Positions 24,491-32,921 of a DNA stretch of 53,890 nt are shown here, piece after piece. The notes under the pieces are model-generated. The model worked only from the letters and a program-made list of their open reading frames with translations, was not told where the DNA came from and searched no databases. Positions within the stretch are counted from its first letter, which is position 1; every line of letters starts with the position of its first letter. The stretch is from an uncultured Kangiella sp. (GTDB lineage: Bacteria > Pseudomonadota > Gammaproteobacteria > Enterobacterales > Kangiellaceae), in contig CATNCP010000018.1 of NCBI GenBank assembly GCA_950096615.1, positions 1-53,890 on the forward strand, read 5' to 3'. The translations under genes and the position numbers were made by a program.

Positions 24491-24748
24491 ATGGGTATTC
24501 TTACTTGGATTGTAGTCGGTTTAGTTGCAGGAGCTCTTGCGAAGTTAATTATGCCAGGTCCTGACAAAGGCGGCTGGATCATGACAATCATACTCGGCAT
24601 CGTAGGTGCCTTCGTTGGTGGTTTTGTCGGTAACTTGTTAGGGCTAGGCGGAACGCAAGCTACTGGCTTTAATATCCCAACCTTATTAACAGCTACTGGC
24701 GGTGCTATCATCATCTTGTTCCTATACAGGACTTTTAGTAAGCCATAA
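24491..24748 (+). CDS. GlsB/YeaQ/YmgE family membrane protein
   Basis: An 85-residue protein with three hydrophobic segments rich in Gly, containing the family patterns GLVAGALAKLIMPG and GIVGAFVGGFVGN. These are small inner-membrane proteins often linked to general stress (transglycosylase-associated, function unclear). A strong AAGGAG precedes ATG 24491. It lies upstream of the glycine-zipper antigen gene. Confidence 0.92.
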   Translation: MGILTWIVVGLVAGALAKLIMPGPDKGGWIMTIILGIVGAFVGGFVGNLLGLGGTQATGFNIPTLLTATGGAIIILFLYRTFSKP

Positions 24749-24795
24749 TTTGCATAGTATTTGGTTCATCTACGATTCAGTTGAACCTTTGTAAA

Positions 24796-24842
24796 CTGTC
24801 TCCTGAAATAAGCCAGCTTTGTTGCTTGGCATCAGGAGACAG
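24796..24842 (+). promoter_or_regulatory. RNA hairpin that buries the ribosome-binding site of the next gene
   Basis: CTGTCTCCTGA (24796-24806) pairs perfectly over 11 bp with TCAGGAGACAG (24832-24842). The right arm contains the whole Shine-Dalgarno AGGAG and ends three bases before ATG 24846. Inside the loop GCCAGC (24812-24817) can pair with GCTTGGC (24824-24830) with one bulge. No T run follows, so it is not a simple terminator. Confidence 0.75.
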
Positions 24843-24845
24843 CAA

Positions 24846-25391
24846 ATGAAACTAAGACATCCATTAATCATCACATCTTTAGCGCTTTCGGCGCTGACTC
24901 TCCCTTTATCTGTACAAGCAGATCATCGATACGACAGACATGCTCACTACGACAGTGGTTACAAGCATAAGCACTACACTAAAGCAAAAGTGATCGATGT
25001 TACGCCAATTTATGAACGTGGTTATCGTTATGATGAACCAGTTAGAACTTGTCATTCAGAGCGAACTCGCTATGATGCAAGTGACCGCCGTGGTAAAGCG
25101 TTGGTCGGTGGCGTTGTAGGTGGCTTAATCGGTTATAACATTGGCGATAAACAACGACACAAAAACGTTGGAGCTGTCGCAGGTGCGTTACTCGGCGCAA
25201 CCATAGCGAAAAGCGGATCTAGAAATACCCGAACTCACTGCTCAACTCACTATGAGTCGCGCTATGAACGAGGTGGGGTCGTCGGTTATGACGTGGTGTA
25301 TAAATACCGCGGCCGTCATTACACAACGTTTTCAAAGTATCGCCCAGGTCGCTGGATCGAAATTGAGCGCCCTAGAAAGTATTATCGTTAA
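24846..25391 (+). CDS. glycine-zipper 2TM surface-antigen-like envelope protein
   Basis: A 181-residue exported protein. Signal peptide about 1-25 ending SVQA; a His/Tyr/Arg-rich segment; and a glycine-zipper pair GKALVGGVVGGLIGYNIGD plus VGAVAGALLGATIAK, as in the rickettsial 17-kDa surface antigen family; then a Tyr/Arg-rich tail. Such proteins sit in or on the outer membrane. ATG 24846 is chosen because AGGAG lies seven bases upstream and the signal peptide then starts cleanly; an upstream in-frame start at 24819 would lie inside the hairpin. Translation is probably controlled by that hairpin. Confidence 0.85.
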   Translation: MKLRHPLIITSLALSALTLPLSVQADHRYDRHAHYDSGYKHKHYTKAKVIDVTPIYERGYRYDEPVRTCHSERTRYDASDRRGKALVGGVVGGLIGYNIGDKQRHKNVGAVAGALLGATIAKSGSRNTRTHCSTHYESRYERGGVVGYDVVYKYRGRHYTTFSKYRPGRWIEIERPRKYYR

Positions 25392-25429
25392 CATTGAATT
25401 CATGAAGTGAGATTGTGTAAGAGACTGAA

Positions 25430-25726
25430 ATGATCAAGAAACTAACTCTTATAGCTTTGATGGCGGCAGTTGTTTCGTTCGCGCCGAATGTTTACGGCGC
25501 ATCACAAAAACTACTGCCGACACCTGAGCTTCGAGAAAAGAAAACCTGCACCCCAATTGGTAAAGGTGCAGCAATGAGTGCTGCTGCGCGCAGGATCGAC
25601 GGCAAGGTATTATCCGCCAGTTTGAATACGCGAGCGCGGCCACCCGTTTACCGTGTTAAAATTTTGACAGATTCGGGCAGAGTACGCCATGTGTACGTCA
25701 ATGCTTGTAATGGTCGTTTAGCCTAA
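25430..25726 (+). CDS. exported PepSY-like small protein
   Basis: 98 residues with a signal peptide (about 1-23, cleaved near VYGA) and a C-terminal region YRVKILTDSGRVRHVYVNA, the typical strand pair of PepSY domains, preceded by AAARRIDGKVLSA. PepSY proteins in the periplasm are often encoded beside two-component genes and may inhibit proteases or modulate the sensor. The gene ends 45 bp before the response regulator, suggesting one operon. Two Cys residues (about 40 and 93) could form a disulfide. Confidence 0.85.
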   Translation: MIKKLTLIALMAAVVSFAPNVYGASQKLLPTPELREKKTCTPIGKGAAMSAAARRIDGKVLSASLNTRARPPVYRVKILTDSGRVRHVYVNACNGRLA

Positions 25727-25771
25727 CCAAGTGCAGCCGTTAGGCTTGGACAATTTTAGGGGTTAATAACA

Positions 25772-26452
25772 ATGAAAATACTCTTGATGGAAGATGATGA
25801 CGCATTGCGTCAACAACTGGTTACTGCGTTAGAAAAGCAAAGTTATGTCGTTGAACAAGCTCCTAACGGCGAAGAGGGGCTTTATTTAGGACGTGAGTTT
25901 TCTTTTGACTTAGGTATCTTTGACCTTGGTTTACCCGATATTTCAGGTATCGAAGTGATCGAAACGTTGCGCAAAGAAGATATTGGCTTCCCAATATTAA
26001 TTCTTACTGCTCGGGGCCATTGGCAGGATAAAGTTGACGGACTAGCCGCCGGGGCAGATGATTATTTAGTTAAGCCATTCCAAATTGAAGAGCTATTAGC
26101 TCGCGTTAATGCATTATTACGTCGTGCCTCCGGTTATTCGAAACCTGAAATTGAAAAAGGCCCGATAAGCCTAAACAGTCTCAAGCAAGAAGTAAAAGTA
26201 AACGGAGAGCCGATGGATTTAACGGCTTATGAGTACAAAGTTATTGAATACTTAATGCTCAACCCTGATAAAGTGGTTTCTAAAACGGAGCTAACGGAAC
26301 ATCTTTATGCGCAAGACTATGATCGTGACTCGAATGTGCTTGAGGTTTTCGTAGGACGTTTACGTAAGAAAATTGATCCAGACGGTACTTTAAAGCCTAT
26401 CGAAACTTTGCGAGGGCGTGGTTATCGTTTGAATAGTGATTTAGATAAGTAG
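25772..26452 (+). CDS. OmpR/PhoP-family response regulator
   Basis: A 226-residue DNA-binding regulator. Receiver domain with acidic pocket (Glu7, Asp8, Asp9), phospho-acceptor Asp51 in IFDLGLPD, Thr78 and Lys100; then a winged-helix trans_reg_C domain from about 125, with VFVGRLRKKI and TLRGRGYRL. It is closest in feel to PhoP/QseB. The 33-bp gap to the sensor kinase gene shows they are a pair. Confidence 0.96.
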   Translation: MKILLMEDDDALRQQLVTALEKQSYVVEQAPNGEEGLYLGREFSFDLGIFDLGLPDISGIEVIETLRKEDIGFPILILTARGHWQDKVDGLAAGADDYLVKPFQIEELLARVNALLRRASGYSKPEIEKGPISLNSLKQEVKVNGEPMDLTAYEYKVIEYLMLNPDKVVSKTELTEHLYAQDYDRDSNVLEVFVGRLRKKIDPDGTLKPIETLRGRGYRLNSDLDK

Positions 26453-26485
26453 TTTTGCTGAATCGCTCTAGGCCAGGAAATATCC

Positions 26486-27871
26486 GTGCAGGAACAAGCT
26501 GAACATAAAGCCATAAAGACTAAGCCAAAGTACTCGTTACAAAGGCGCTTATTATTAAATACCAGTATTGTGCTGGTATTTTTTATTATCGCCATGAGTT
26601 TTGTATTGCTGGACTCATATAAAACCGGTATTCGGCAGGCGACATTCGAAAGACTGTACGCACAATTTTATAGTTTGCTGTCTTATGCGGATGAACTTGA
26701 GCCGGGTGATTTGTTTTTGCCGGAAGAAATCCCTTCGGACAAACGCTTCAACCAATATAACAGCGGCATGTCGGCGTTGGTTTATGACGAGACAGAAAGC
26801 CTGATCTGGAAATCACTATCAGCTCGCTATGACCAAGAGCAACACAAAGTACCGTTGCCGCTTAGTCTTCCGGGAGAAGGGACGCTGGCTGAAATCACCA
26901 TGGACGATACTGAGTTCTTTAGGTTTCATTACATTGCCGAGTGGGAGTCGCCAGAAGGTGCCATATCCCTCTACCATTTCGTCATTCTTGAAAATAAGCG
27001 CCCATTTGACCAAGTAATTTCTGCCTACCGTAATCAGTTATGGTTTTGGCTATCAATCATGGCTTTATCATTGTTGGTGATACTCTTCGTGGTGATGCGC
27101 TGGACGCTGCGGCCAATTCGTCGAGCTGTAAAGGAGTTACATCAAATCGAAAAAGGGTTGCTCAGCACGCTCTCAGACCAATATCCGCAAGAGCTACAAC
27201 GCTTAACTGAAAATATTAACCGATTTATTCAAAGCGAGCGTCACCAAAGTAAACGTTATAGAGAAACGCTGGGTAATTTGGCACACAGCTTGAAAACCCC
27301 GTTAGCGGTGATGCATACGGCATTACAAAACAAAAGTAACGATGCTGATGAACTGTCCGCTATTTGCTCAGATCAGATCGGTCGCATGGATCAAATCGTT
27401 GCTTATCAACTGCAAAGAGCAACCAGCGGCCCGCAGGTCATGATGCGTTCTATGGAAGTTGAACCAGCATTAGATAAGTTAGCGACCAGTTTACAGAAAG
27501 TGTATCAAGAAAAGGGCGTGTCAATTGATGCTGATGTCAGTAAAGGCTTAATGATTGCCTTGGACGAAGGCGACTTCTATGAAGTCTTCGGAAATGTATT
27601 AGACAACGCTTGTAAATGGACTGAATCAAAAGTCAGAGTCAAAGCGCAACGAATGGCTGGTAAAGTACAAATTACCGTCGAAGATAATGGGCCAGGAATT
27701 CCTGAGAATGTACGGCTGGCGATACTTTCTCGCGGTAAGCGTCTCGATGAAACCGTTGAAGGGCAGGGAATTGGTATGTCAGTGGTTACCGAAATTGTCT
27801 CTGCATATAATGGAAAAATAGAAATTGATACTAGTGAGCTGGGCGGGGCGCTGATGAGGCTGAGCTTTTGA
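26486..27871 (+). CDS. PhoQ-like sensor histidine kinase
   Basis: 461 residues: membrane helix about 21-43, periplasmic sensor about 44-182, second helix about 184-206, a HAMP-like linker, phospho-acceptor His267 in NLAHSLKTPLAVMHT (the PhoQ-type H-box), N-box FGNVLDNACKW (368-378) and G-boxes EDNGPGIPE and GQGIGMSV. The start is GTG 26486 with AGGAA upstream. The periplasmic part holds acidic clusters (DELEPGD, YDETES) that could bind cations or peptides as in PhoQ; the signal is unknown. It is the partner of the preceding regulator. Confidence 0.95.
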   Translation: MQEQAEHKAIKTKPKYSLQRRLLLNTSIVLVFFIIAMSFVLLDSYKTGIRQATFERLYAQFYSLLSYADELEPGDLFLPEEIPSDKRFNQYNSGMSALVYDETESLIWKSLSARYDQEQHKVPLPLSLPGEGTLAEITMDDTEFFRFHYIAEWESPEGAISLYHFVILENKRPFDQVISAYRNQLWFWLSIMALSLLVILFVVMRWTLRPIRRAVKELHQIEKGLLSTLSDQYPQELQRLTENINRFIQSERHQSKRYRETLGNLAHSLKTPLAVMHTALQNKSNDADELSAICSDQIGRMDQIVAYQLQRATSGPQVMMRSMEVEPALDKLATSLQKVYQEKGVSIDADVSKGLMIALDEGDFYEVFGNVLDNACKWTESKVRVKAQRMAGKVQITVEDNGPGIPENVRLAILSRGKRLDETVEGQGIGMSVVTEIVSAYNGKIEIDTSELGGALMRLSF

Positions 27872-27942
27872 TAGTGAAAAGCCCTAAAACATAATCGTTG
27901 CGGTTCTATTTTATTCTTTTCCGTTCCATCATAAAATAAGGC

Positions 27943-29055
27943 ATGCCTGAAGCCTTACCTGAAATCCAAGCCAACCGTAAGATCATCCATGTGGATATGG
28001 ACTGCTTCTATGCGGCTATTGAAATGCGGGACGATCCTCTATTACGTAGTGCTGCGGTAGCGGTTGGTGGTTCGCCGGACAAGCGTGGAGTGATTGCGAC
28101 CTGTAATTACGAAGCTCGATCTTATGGCGTTCATTCAGCGATGGCTTCAGCTCATGCTAAGCGCTTGTGTCCTAACCTCATCATTGTCCCACCAAATTTT
28201 GATAAATATCGTCATGATTCGAAGGTTATTCGCTCGATTTTTGCTAAGTACACGTCGTTGATTGAGCCTTTGTCATTGGACGAGGCATTTTTGGATGTGT
28301 CAGAGTCGACTGAATATAAAGGGAGTGCGACTTATATTGCGCAAGCAATTCGCCATGATATCTATCAAGAACTTAAGTTAACGGCTTCGGCGGGGATTGC
28401 GCCGAACAAGTTTCTGGCCAAAGTTGCTTCGGATTGGGAAAAGCCAAACGGACAGTTTGTCATTCAACCTGATGCTGTGAACGGTTTTATTGTTGAGCTT
28501 CCAGTGAAGAAAATCCCAGGGGTAGGGAAGAAGACATCTGAAAAGCTTCATAACATGGGAGTGTATACTTGTGCCGACCTACAGCAATTAGAACTATTAG
28601 AACTGACCCGAAAATTCGGTGCCTTTGGTCAAAGCTTATATTACTTATCTCGCGGTATAGACGACCGCCCTGTGATAACTCATTATCCTCGTAAGTCGTT
28701 AAGTGTAGAGAATACCTACGATAAAGATTTATACACGCTAGAAGATTGCCTGGCCGAGGTTCCTCAATTATTGAGCACCTTAAAACAACGCTTAGCACGT
28801 TCTAAAGTGGATGGCCCAGTTAATAAAATGTTTGTGAAGCTAAAGTTTAGTGATTTCTCCGCGACAACCGTCGAGCGCACCAGCTTTGGTGTCAATGATG
28901 ATTTATTTTACGAGTTAATGGACGAAGGTTTCCATCGCAGGGATAAGTCTGTGCGACTTTTAGGGCTGGGAGTTCGCTTCCAAAACGCAGAATCTACCAG
29001 TTTTGTACAATTGCCTCTAGAGTACATAGATGGGGCTTTTGACGACGAAGTGTGA
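27943..29055 (+). CDS. dinB: DNA polymerase IV
   Basis: Y-family translesion polymerase, 370 residues. Catalytic motifs VDMDCFYAAIE and SLDEAFLDV, helix-hairpin-helix VKKIPGVGKKTSEKL and the little-finger domain to about 350. A sliding-clamp-binding type sequence QLPLEY lies near the C-terminus. ATG 27943 lies in AAGGCATGCC with a weak ribosome site. No LexA box is evident upstream. Confidence 0.97.
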   Translation: MPEALPEIQANRKIIHVDMDCFYAAIEMRDDPLLRSAAVAVGGSPDKRGVIATCNYEARSYGVHSAMASAHAKRLCPNLIIVPPNFDKYRHDSKVIRSIFAKYTSLIEPLSLDEAFLDVSESTEYKGSATYIAQAIRHDIYQELKLTASAGIAPNKFLAKVASDWEKPNGQFVIQPDAVNGFIVELPVKKIPGVGKKTSEKLHNMGVYTCADLQQLELLELTRKFGAFGQSLYYLSRGIDDRPVITHYPRKSLSVENTYDKDLYTLEDCLAEVPQLLSTLKQRLARSKVDGPVNKMFVKLKFSDFSATTVERTSFGVNDDLFYELMDEGFHRRDKSVRLLGLGVRFQNAESTSFVQLPLEYIDGAFDDEV

Positions 29056-29139
29056 TCAATAAAGTCACTAGCCAAGCTTTTCTCATAATGGTAAGGTTAG
29101 CCGATAATTTTAACTTATAAGTGTTATGGGGATCATTTT

Positions 29140-30840
29140 TTGGACATTATAGAAACAATTAAAAACGGACTGGATTTTCTAGATGGATTTCTAGGTTCTG
29201 CGGATTACTTTCCGTATTTATTAATTGGTGTAGGTTTATTTTTTACGATTTATCTCGGCTTCCCTCAGGTTCGTTACTTTGGACAGGCGGTTCGAATTGT
29301 AAAAGGTAAATACAGTAAAAAAGATGATCCAGGTGATACATCTCACTTCGCAGCCTTATCTACAGCTCTTTCTGGTACCGTTGGTACTGGTAACATTGGG
29401 GGCGTGGCGTTAGCCATTTGGATTGGTGGTCCAGCGGCGATTTTCTGGATGTGGGTGACTGCATTCCTAGGTATGACCACAAAGTTTGTAGAAGTTACCC
29501 TATCTCATAAGTATCGCGAAAAAACTGAAGACGGCACCATGGCTGGTGGCCCCATGTATTACATGGAAAACAAACTCAATATGAAGTGGTTGGGTGTGAT
29601 ATTCGCTATTGCGACTATTATCAGTAGTTTCGGTACGGGTAATATGCCTCAAATCAATAATATTGCTCAGGTAATGAATGATACTTTCTCGTTGCCTAAC
29701 TGGATTACGGGTGTTGGCCTAGCAATTTTATTAGCCATGGTGATTATCGGTGGTATTAAGCGTATCGCTAAAGTTGCTGAAAGGGTCGTTCCTTTTATGG
29801 CGGCTATATATGTCATCGGCGCTCTTTTAGTTATTTTCTATAACTACGAAAACATTATTCCTTCTTTCTCAGCTATTATCGGCAGTGTATTTTCAGGTTC
29901 ATCTGCTGTGGGTGGCTTTTTGGGCGCAAGCTTTGCTTATGCGATGCAACGTGGTGTTAACCGTGGTTTGTTCTCGAATGAAGCAGGTCAAGGTTCTGCT
30001 GCAATCGCTCACTCGGCTGCAAAAGGCAAAGAGCCAGCATCAGAAGGTATGGTGTCTTTGTTAGAACCATTTATTGACACGCTCATTATCTGTACTTTAA
30101 CAGCACTTGTTATTCTGTCTTCAGGTGTTTGGAAAGATAAGCACCAGAACACATTCGATAGAACCGATATGAACTTTGTTGTTGGAGATTGGACGGATCA
30201 AAATTCTGAGGATATTGAACAGCTTCGTTTATATTTAGAGCCAAAAAGTAGAGACTCCTCTGAGGTTAAGCCATATAACGGCAGCATTTCGTTAAAAGAT
30301 GGCGAAGCAATCTCCGACGGTTACACGCTTCTTAACGCTAACTCAGTGGCAGAAGAAGTAACGTTTAAAGAGCTAGACAGCAATACTCAGGAGCTAACAC
30401 CAATTACAGGTGTCATCACAGTAAAAGACGGAAGCCTAGAAAACCCCAAAGTTGTGGTGCAGGGTAAGTCACTAATCCACTCGGCGAGTTTAACGGCCGA
30501 AGCATTTACTCGAGGCTTCTTAGGTGAGCACGGTAAATATATTGTCTCAATAGGTTTGCTGCTATTTGCGTTTACCACGGCAATTGCTTGGTCCTATTAT
30601 GGTGACCGTGCAGTAATATACTTATTTGGCCATAAAGGTGTAATGGTCTACCGAGTTGTCTATGTTGTCATGTTTGCAGTAGCCGCTGTCATTGACACAA
30701 CGGTGGTTTGGAAGTTGGCCAGTGTGGCTATTGTAATGATGACCTTACCAAACTTACTCGGGATTATGCTGCTCCATAAGGACATGAAGCAAACCGTGAA
30801 GCAGTATTGGGACGACTTTAGGAAGGGCGATGCCCATTAA
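29140..30840 (+). CDS. sodium:alanine/glycine symporter (AGCS family) with large extra domain
   Basis: Inner-membrane sodium-coupled amino-acid importer. 566 residues, about 100 more than usual. Family motifs include [29 protein letters not shown] and [17 protein letters not shown]. Between two late membrane helices, residues about 330-443 form an insert with two similar beta-like units ([11 protein letters not shown] and [11 protein letters not shown]), predicted outside the membrane; the family then resumes with [10 protein letters not shown]. The start is TTG 29140 with TGGGGA upstream. Single gene with its own terminator. Confidence 0.95.
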   Translation: MDIIETIKNGLDFLDGFLGSADYFPYLLIGVGLFFTIYLGFPQVRYFGQAVRIVKGKYSKKDDPGDTSHFAALSTALSGTVGTGNIGGVALAIWIGGPAAIFWMWVTAFLGMTTKFVEVTLSHKYREKTEDGTMAGGPMYYMENKLNMKWLGVIFAIATIISSFGTGNMPQINNIAQVMNDTFSLPNWITGVGLAILLAMVIIGGIKRIAKVAERVVPFMAAIYVIGALLVIFYNYENIIPSFSAIIGSVFSGSSAVGGFLGASFAYAMQRGVNRGLFSNEAGQGSAAIAHSAAKGKEPASEGMVSLLEPFIDTLIICTLTALVILSSGVWKDKHQNTFDRTDMNFVVGDWTDQNSEDIEQLRLYLEPKSRDSSEVKPYNGSISLKDGEAISDGYTLLNANSVAEEVTFKELDSNTQELTPITGVITVKDGSLENPKVVVQGKSLIHSASLTAEAFTRGFLGEHGKYIVSIGLLLFAFTTAIAWSYYGDRAVIYLFGHKGVMVYRVVYVVMFAVAAVIDTTVVWKLASVAIVMMTLPNLLGIMLLHKDMKQTVKQYWDDFRKGDAH

Positions 30841-30857
30841 CTAGTCTCCATGAAATT

Positions 30858-30888
30858 AAAAGCCCTGACTCTGTCGGGGCTTTTTTTT
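30858..30888 (+). terminator. terminator after the AGCS symporter
   Basis: AAAAGCCCTGAC (30858-30869) pairs with GTCGGGGCTTTT (30873-30884), one G-U, and is followed by a long T run. Confidence 0.92.
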
Positions 30889-30919
30889 AGCTATAAATTC
30901 TATTGTGGTAAAACTAGGC

Positions 30920-30967
30920 TAGACAAGGCTGTTTTATTTTTCCTATACTAAGCTGGTCAGACCAATC
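30920..30967 (+). promoter_or_regulatory. acyl-CoA dehydrogenase promoter with FadR-type operator
   Basis: -35 TAGACA (30920-30925), 18-bp spacer, -10 TATACT (30944-30949). The FadR-like site AGCTGGTCAGACCAATC (30951-30967) starts right after the -10 and covers the expected transcription start. It keeps CTGGT-N3-ACCA and closely resembles the E. coli fadL/fadB operators as I recall them, so acyl-CoA-relieved repression is likely. Confidence 0.75.
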
Positions 30968-31005
30968 AAAAGAATTTAGAATTTCGATTAATTTTAGGAG
31001 TAAAT

Positions 31006-32697
31006 ATGCAGTATCAAGCACCTGTAGATGACATGATGTTTCTTGTCAAAGATGTTTTTTCACTGACAGAACGGTTAGGGGATATTGCAGATTTCGCTGA
31101 TTTTGACGAAGAACTTTATGCTGCGATTTTAGAAGAAGCTGGTAAGTTTGCGTCGGGTGTTTTACAACCAATCAATCGCTCGGGAGACGAAGAAGGATGC
31201 CAGTATAAGGATGGAGTGGTCACGACGCCTAAAGGGTTTAAGGAAGCCTATCAGGCCTATGTTGAAGGCGGCTGGCAGTCAATCACCGCTGATCCTAACT
31301 ATGGTGGCCAAGGCCTGCCGAAGGCACTGCATGTGCTTATTGAAGAAATGTTTTATTCGGCCAACACCTCGTTTTGTTTATACGGTAGTTTAACCGGTGG
31401 CGCGACGCAACTTTTACAGGCTCACGCTGACGATGCAACCAAACAAAAATACCTACCAAATTTAATTAGCGGTCAATGGTCTGGCTCGATGTGCTTAACG
31501 GAAGCTCATGCTGGATCTGACTTGGGTTTACTAAAAACGAAAGCAGAGCCAAATGACGATGGCAGCTACTCTTTAGAAGGCTCTAAAATATTCATCACCG
31601 GCGGTGAGCATGATATGGCTGAGAATATCATTCATCTAGTATTGGCGCGACTGCCGGACGCACCTGCTGGGCCCAAAGGTATCAGTTTATTCTTAGTGCC
31701 AAAGTTTTTGGTTAATGATGATGGCTCATTAGGTGAACGAAATGGTATTCATTGTGGTTCGATCGAGCATAAAATGGGTATTAAAGCATCATCAACTTGT
31801 GTCATGAATATGGACAATGCTCAAGGTTGGTTGATTGGCCCTCCGCATCGTGGGCTGGCGTGCATGTTCACCATGATGAACCTAGAACGCTTGTCTATTG
31901 GTATTCAAGGGATTGGGTTGGGTGAAATGTCGTTTCAACAGGCGGATGCTTATGCGCGTGAACGTTTGCAAGGTAAGGCGTCGGATGGCGAAGCGCCAGC
32001 ACCTTTGATTAAACACGGCGATGTCCAGCGAATGTTGAATACGATGGAGTCTTTCAATAAAGCGGGGCGCGCTTTGGGCGTCTGGCTCGGAAGCTATTTG
32101 GATGAGACCTTTCACAGCAAGGACGAGAACAAAGTTAAAACTGCAGATATTATGTCTGCATGGTTAACGCCTATCGCAAAAGCGTATTTTACTGATGCTG
32201 GATATGAAACTTGCACCATTGGTCAGCAAGTATTTGGTGGGCATGGCTACGTTAGAGAGTGGGGCATGGAGCAACACGTTCGTGATTGCCGAATCGCACA
32301 GATTTATGAAGGAACCAACGGCATTCAGGCTTTAGACTTGATTGGTCGTAAGTTAATCGGCTCTAAAGGTGAGTACTTAAAAGTGTTTTTGTCAGAGGTA
32401 AACTCAGACTTAGACTCTATGCCTGACTCAGCGCATAAGAACAAAGTAAGTGAACTATTGACCCAATTAGAGCAACTTTCTGGAAAAGTCATAAGCCAAA
32501 GTGCATCTAACAATGAGATTCCACAATTAGTTGCTTGTGATTATCTACATTATGTAGCTTTAGTGACATATTCATATCTGTGGCTAAAGATGGAAGTTGC
32601 AGCCGAAGGCAAGCTTGAGCAACAATCTGATTTCTTTTTCAAGCGTGTACTGACACGAACTTTGGGGTTAAAAGCCAGCATAGAAAGTGAGCTATAA
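31006..32697 (+). CDS. acyl-CoA dehydrogenase
   Basis: FAD enzyme for the first step of beta-oxidation. 563 residues with an extra N-terminal segment (MQYQAPVDDMMFLVKDVF, the AcylCoA_DH_N type) and an extended C-terminal domain, as in the large proteobacterial acyl-CoA dehydrogenases. Core signatures: MCLTEAHAGSDLG, GSIEHKMGIKASSTC, FGGHGYVREWGMEQHVRD and the catalytic-Glu loop YEGTNGIQ. TAGGAG lies before ATG 31006. It is single, controlled by the FadR-type promoter, and followed by a terminator. Confidence 0.96.
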   Translation: MQYQAPVDDMMFLVKDVFSLTERLGDIADFADFDEELYAAILEEAGKFASGVLQPINRSGDEEGCQYKDGVVTTPKGFKEAYQAYVEGGWQSITADPNYGGQGLPKALHVLIEEMFYSANTSFCLYGSLTGGATQLLQAHADDATKQKYLPNLISGQWSGSMCLTEAHAGSDLGLLKTKAEPNDDGSYSLEGSKIFITGGEHDMAENIIHLVLARLPDAPAGPKGISLFLVPKFLVNDDGSLGERNGIHCGSIEHKMGIKASSTCVMNMDNAQGWLIGPPHRGLACMFTMMNLERLSIGIQGIGLGEMSFQQADAYARERLQGKASDGEAPAPLIKHGDVQRMLNTMESFNKAGRALGVWLGSYLDETFHSKDENKVKTADIMSAWLTPIAKAYFTDAGYETCTIGQQVFGGHGYVREWGMEQHVRDCRIAQIYEGTNGIQALDLIGRKLIGSKGEYLKVFLSEVNSDLDSMPDSAHKNKVSELLTQLEQLSGKVISQSASNNEIPQLVACDYLHYVALVTYSYLWLKMEVAAEGKLEQQSDFFFKRVLTRTLGLKASIESEL

Positions 32698-32727
32698 GCA
32701 ATAACTTTAAAACACTTACTTCCTTCC

Positions 32728-32755
32728 AAAGCCTCGCAACTGCGGGGCTTTTTGT
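32728..32755 (+). terminator. terminator after acyl-CoA dehydrogenase
   Basis: AAAGCCTCGC (32728-32737) pairs with GCGGGGCTTT (32742-32751) around AACT, one G-U, then T run. Confidence 0.88.
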
Positions 32756-32921
32756 TATTCATGGCTAATATTTTGCACAAGAAATAACCTAACAACTTGA
32801 AATCCGACAAAAATTAGCAGGATTTATCTCCCGATACTTGAGTGATTAGTCTAAATATGGTGTTATTAGCGGCTAGGATCAGGTCCTTCCTATTACAATA
32901 AACAATTAAACGGTAGAAACA

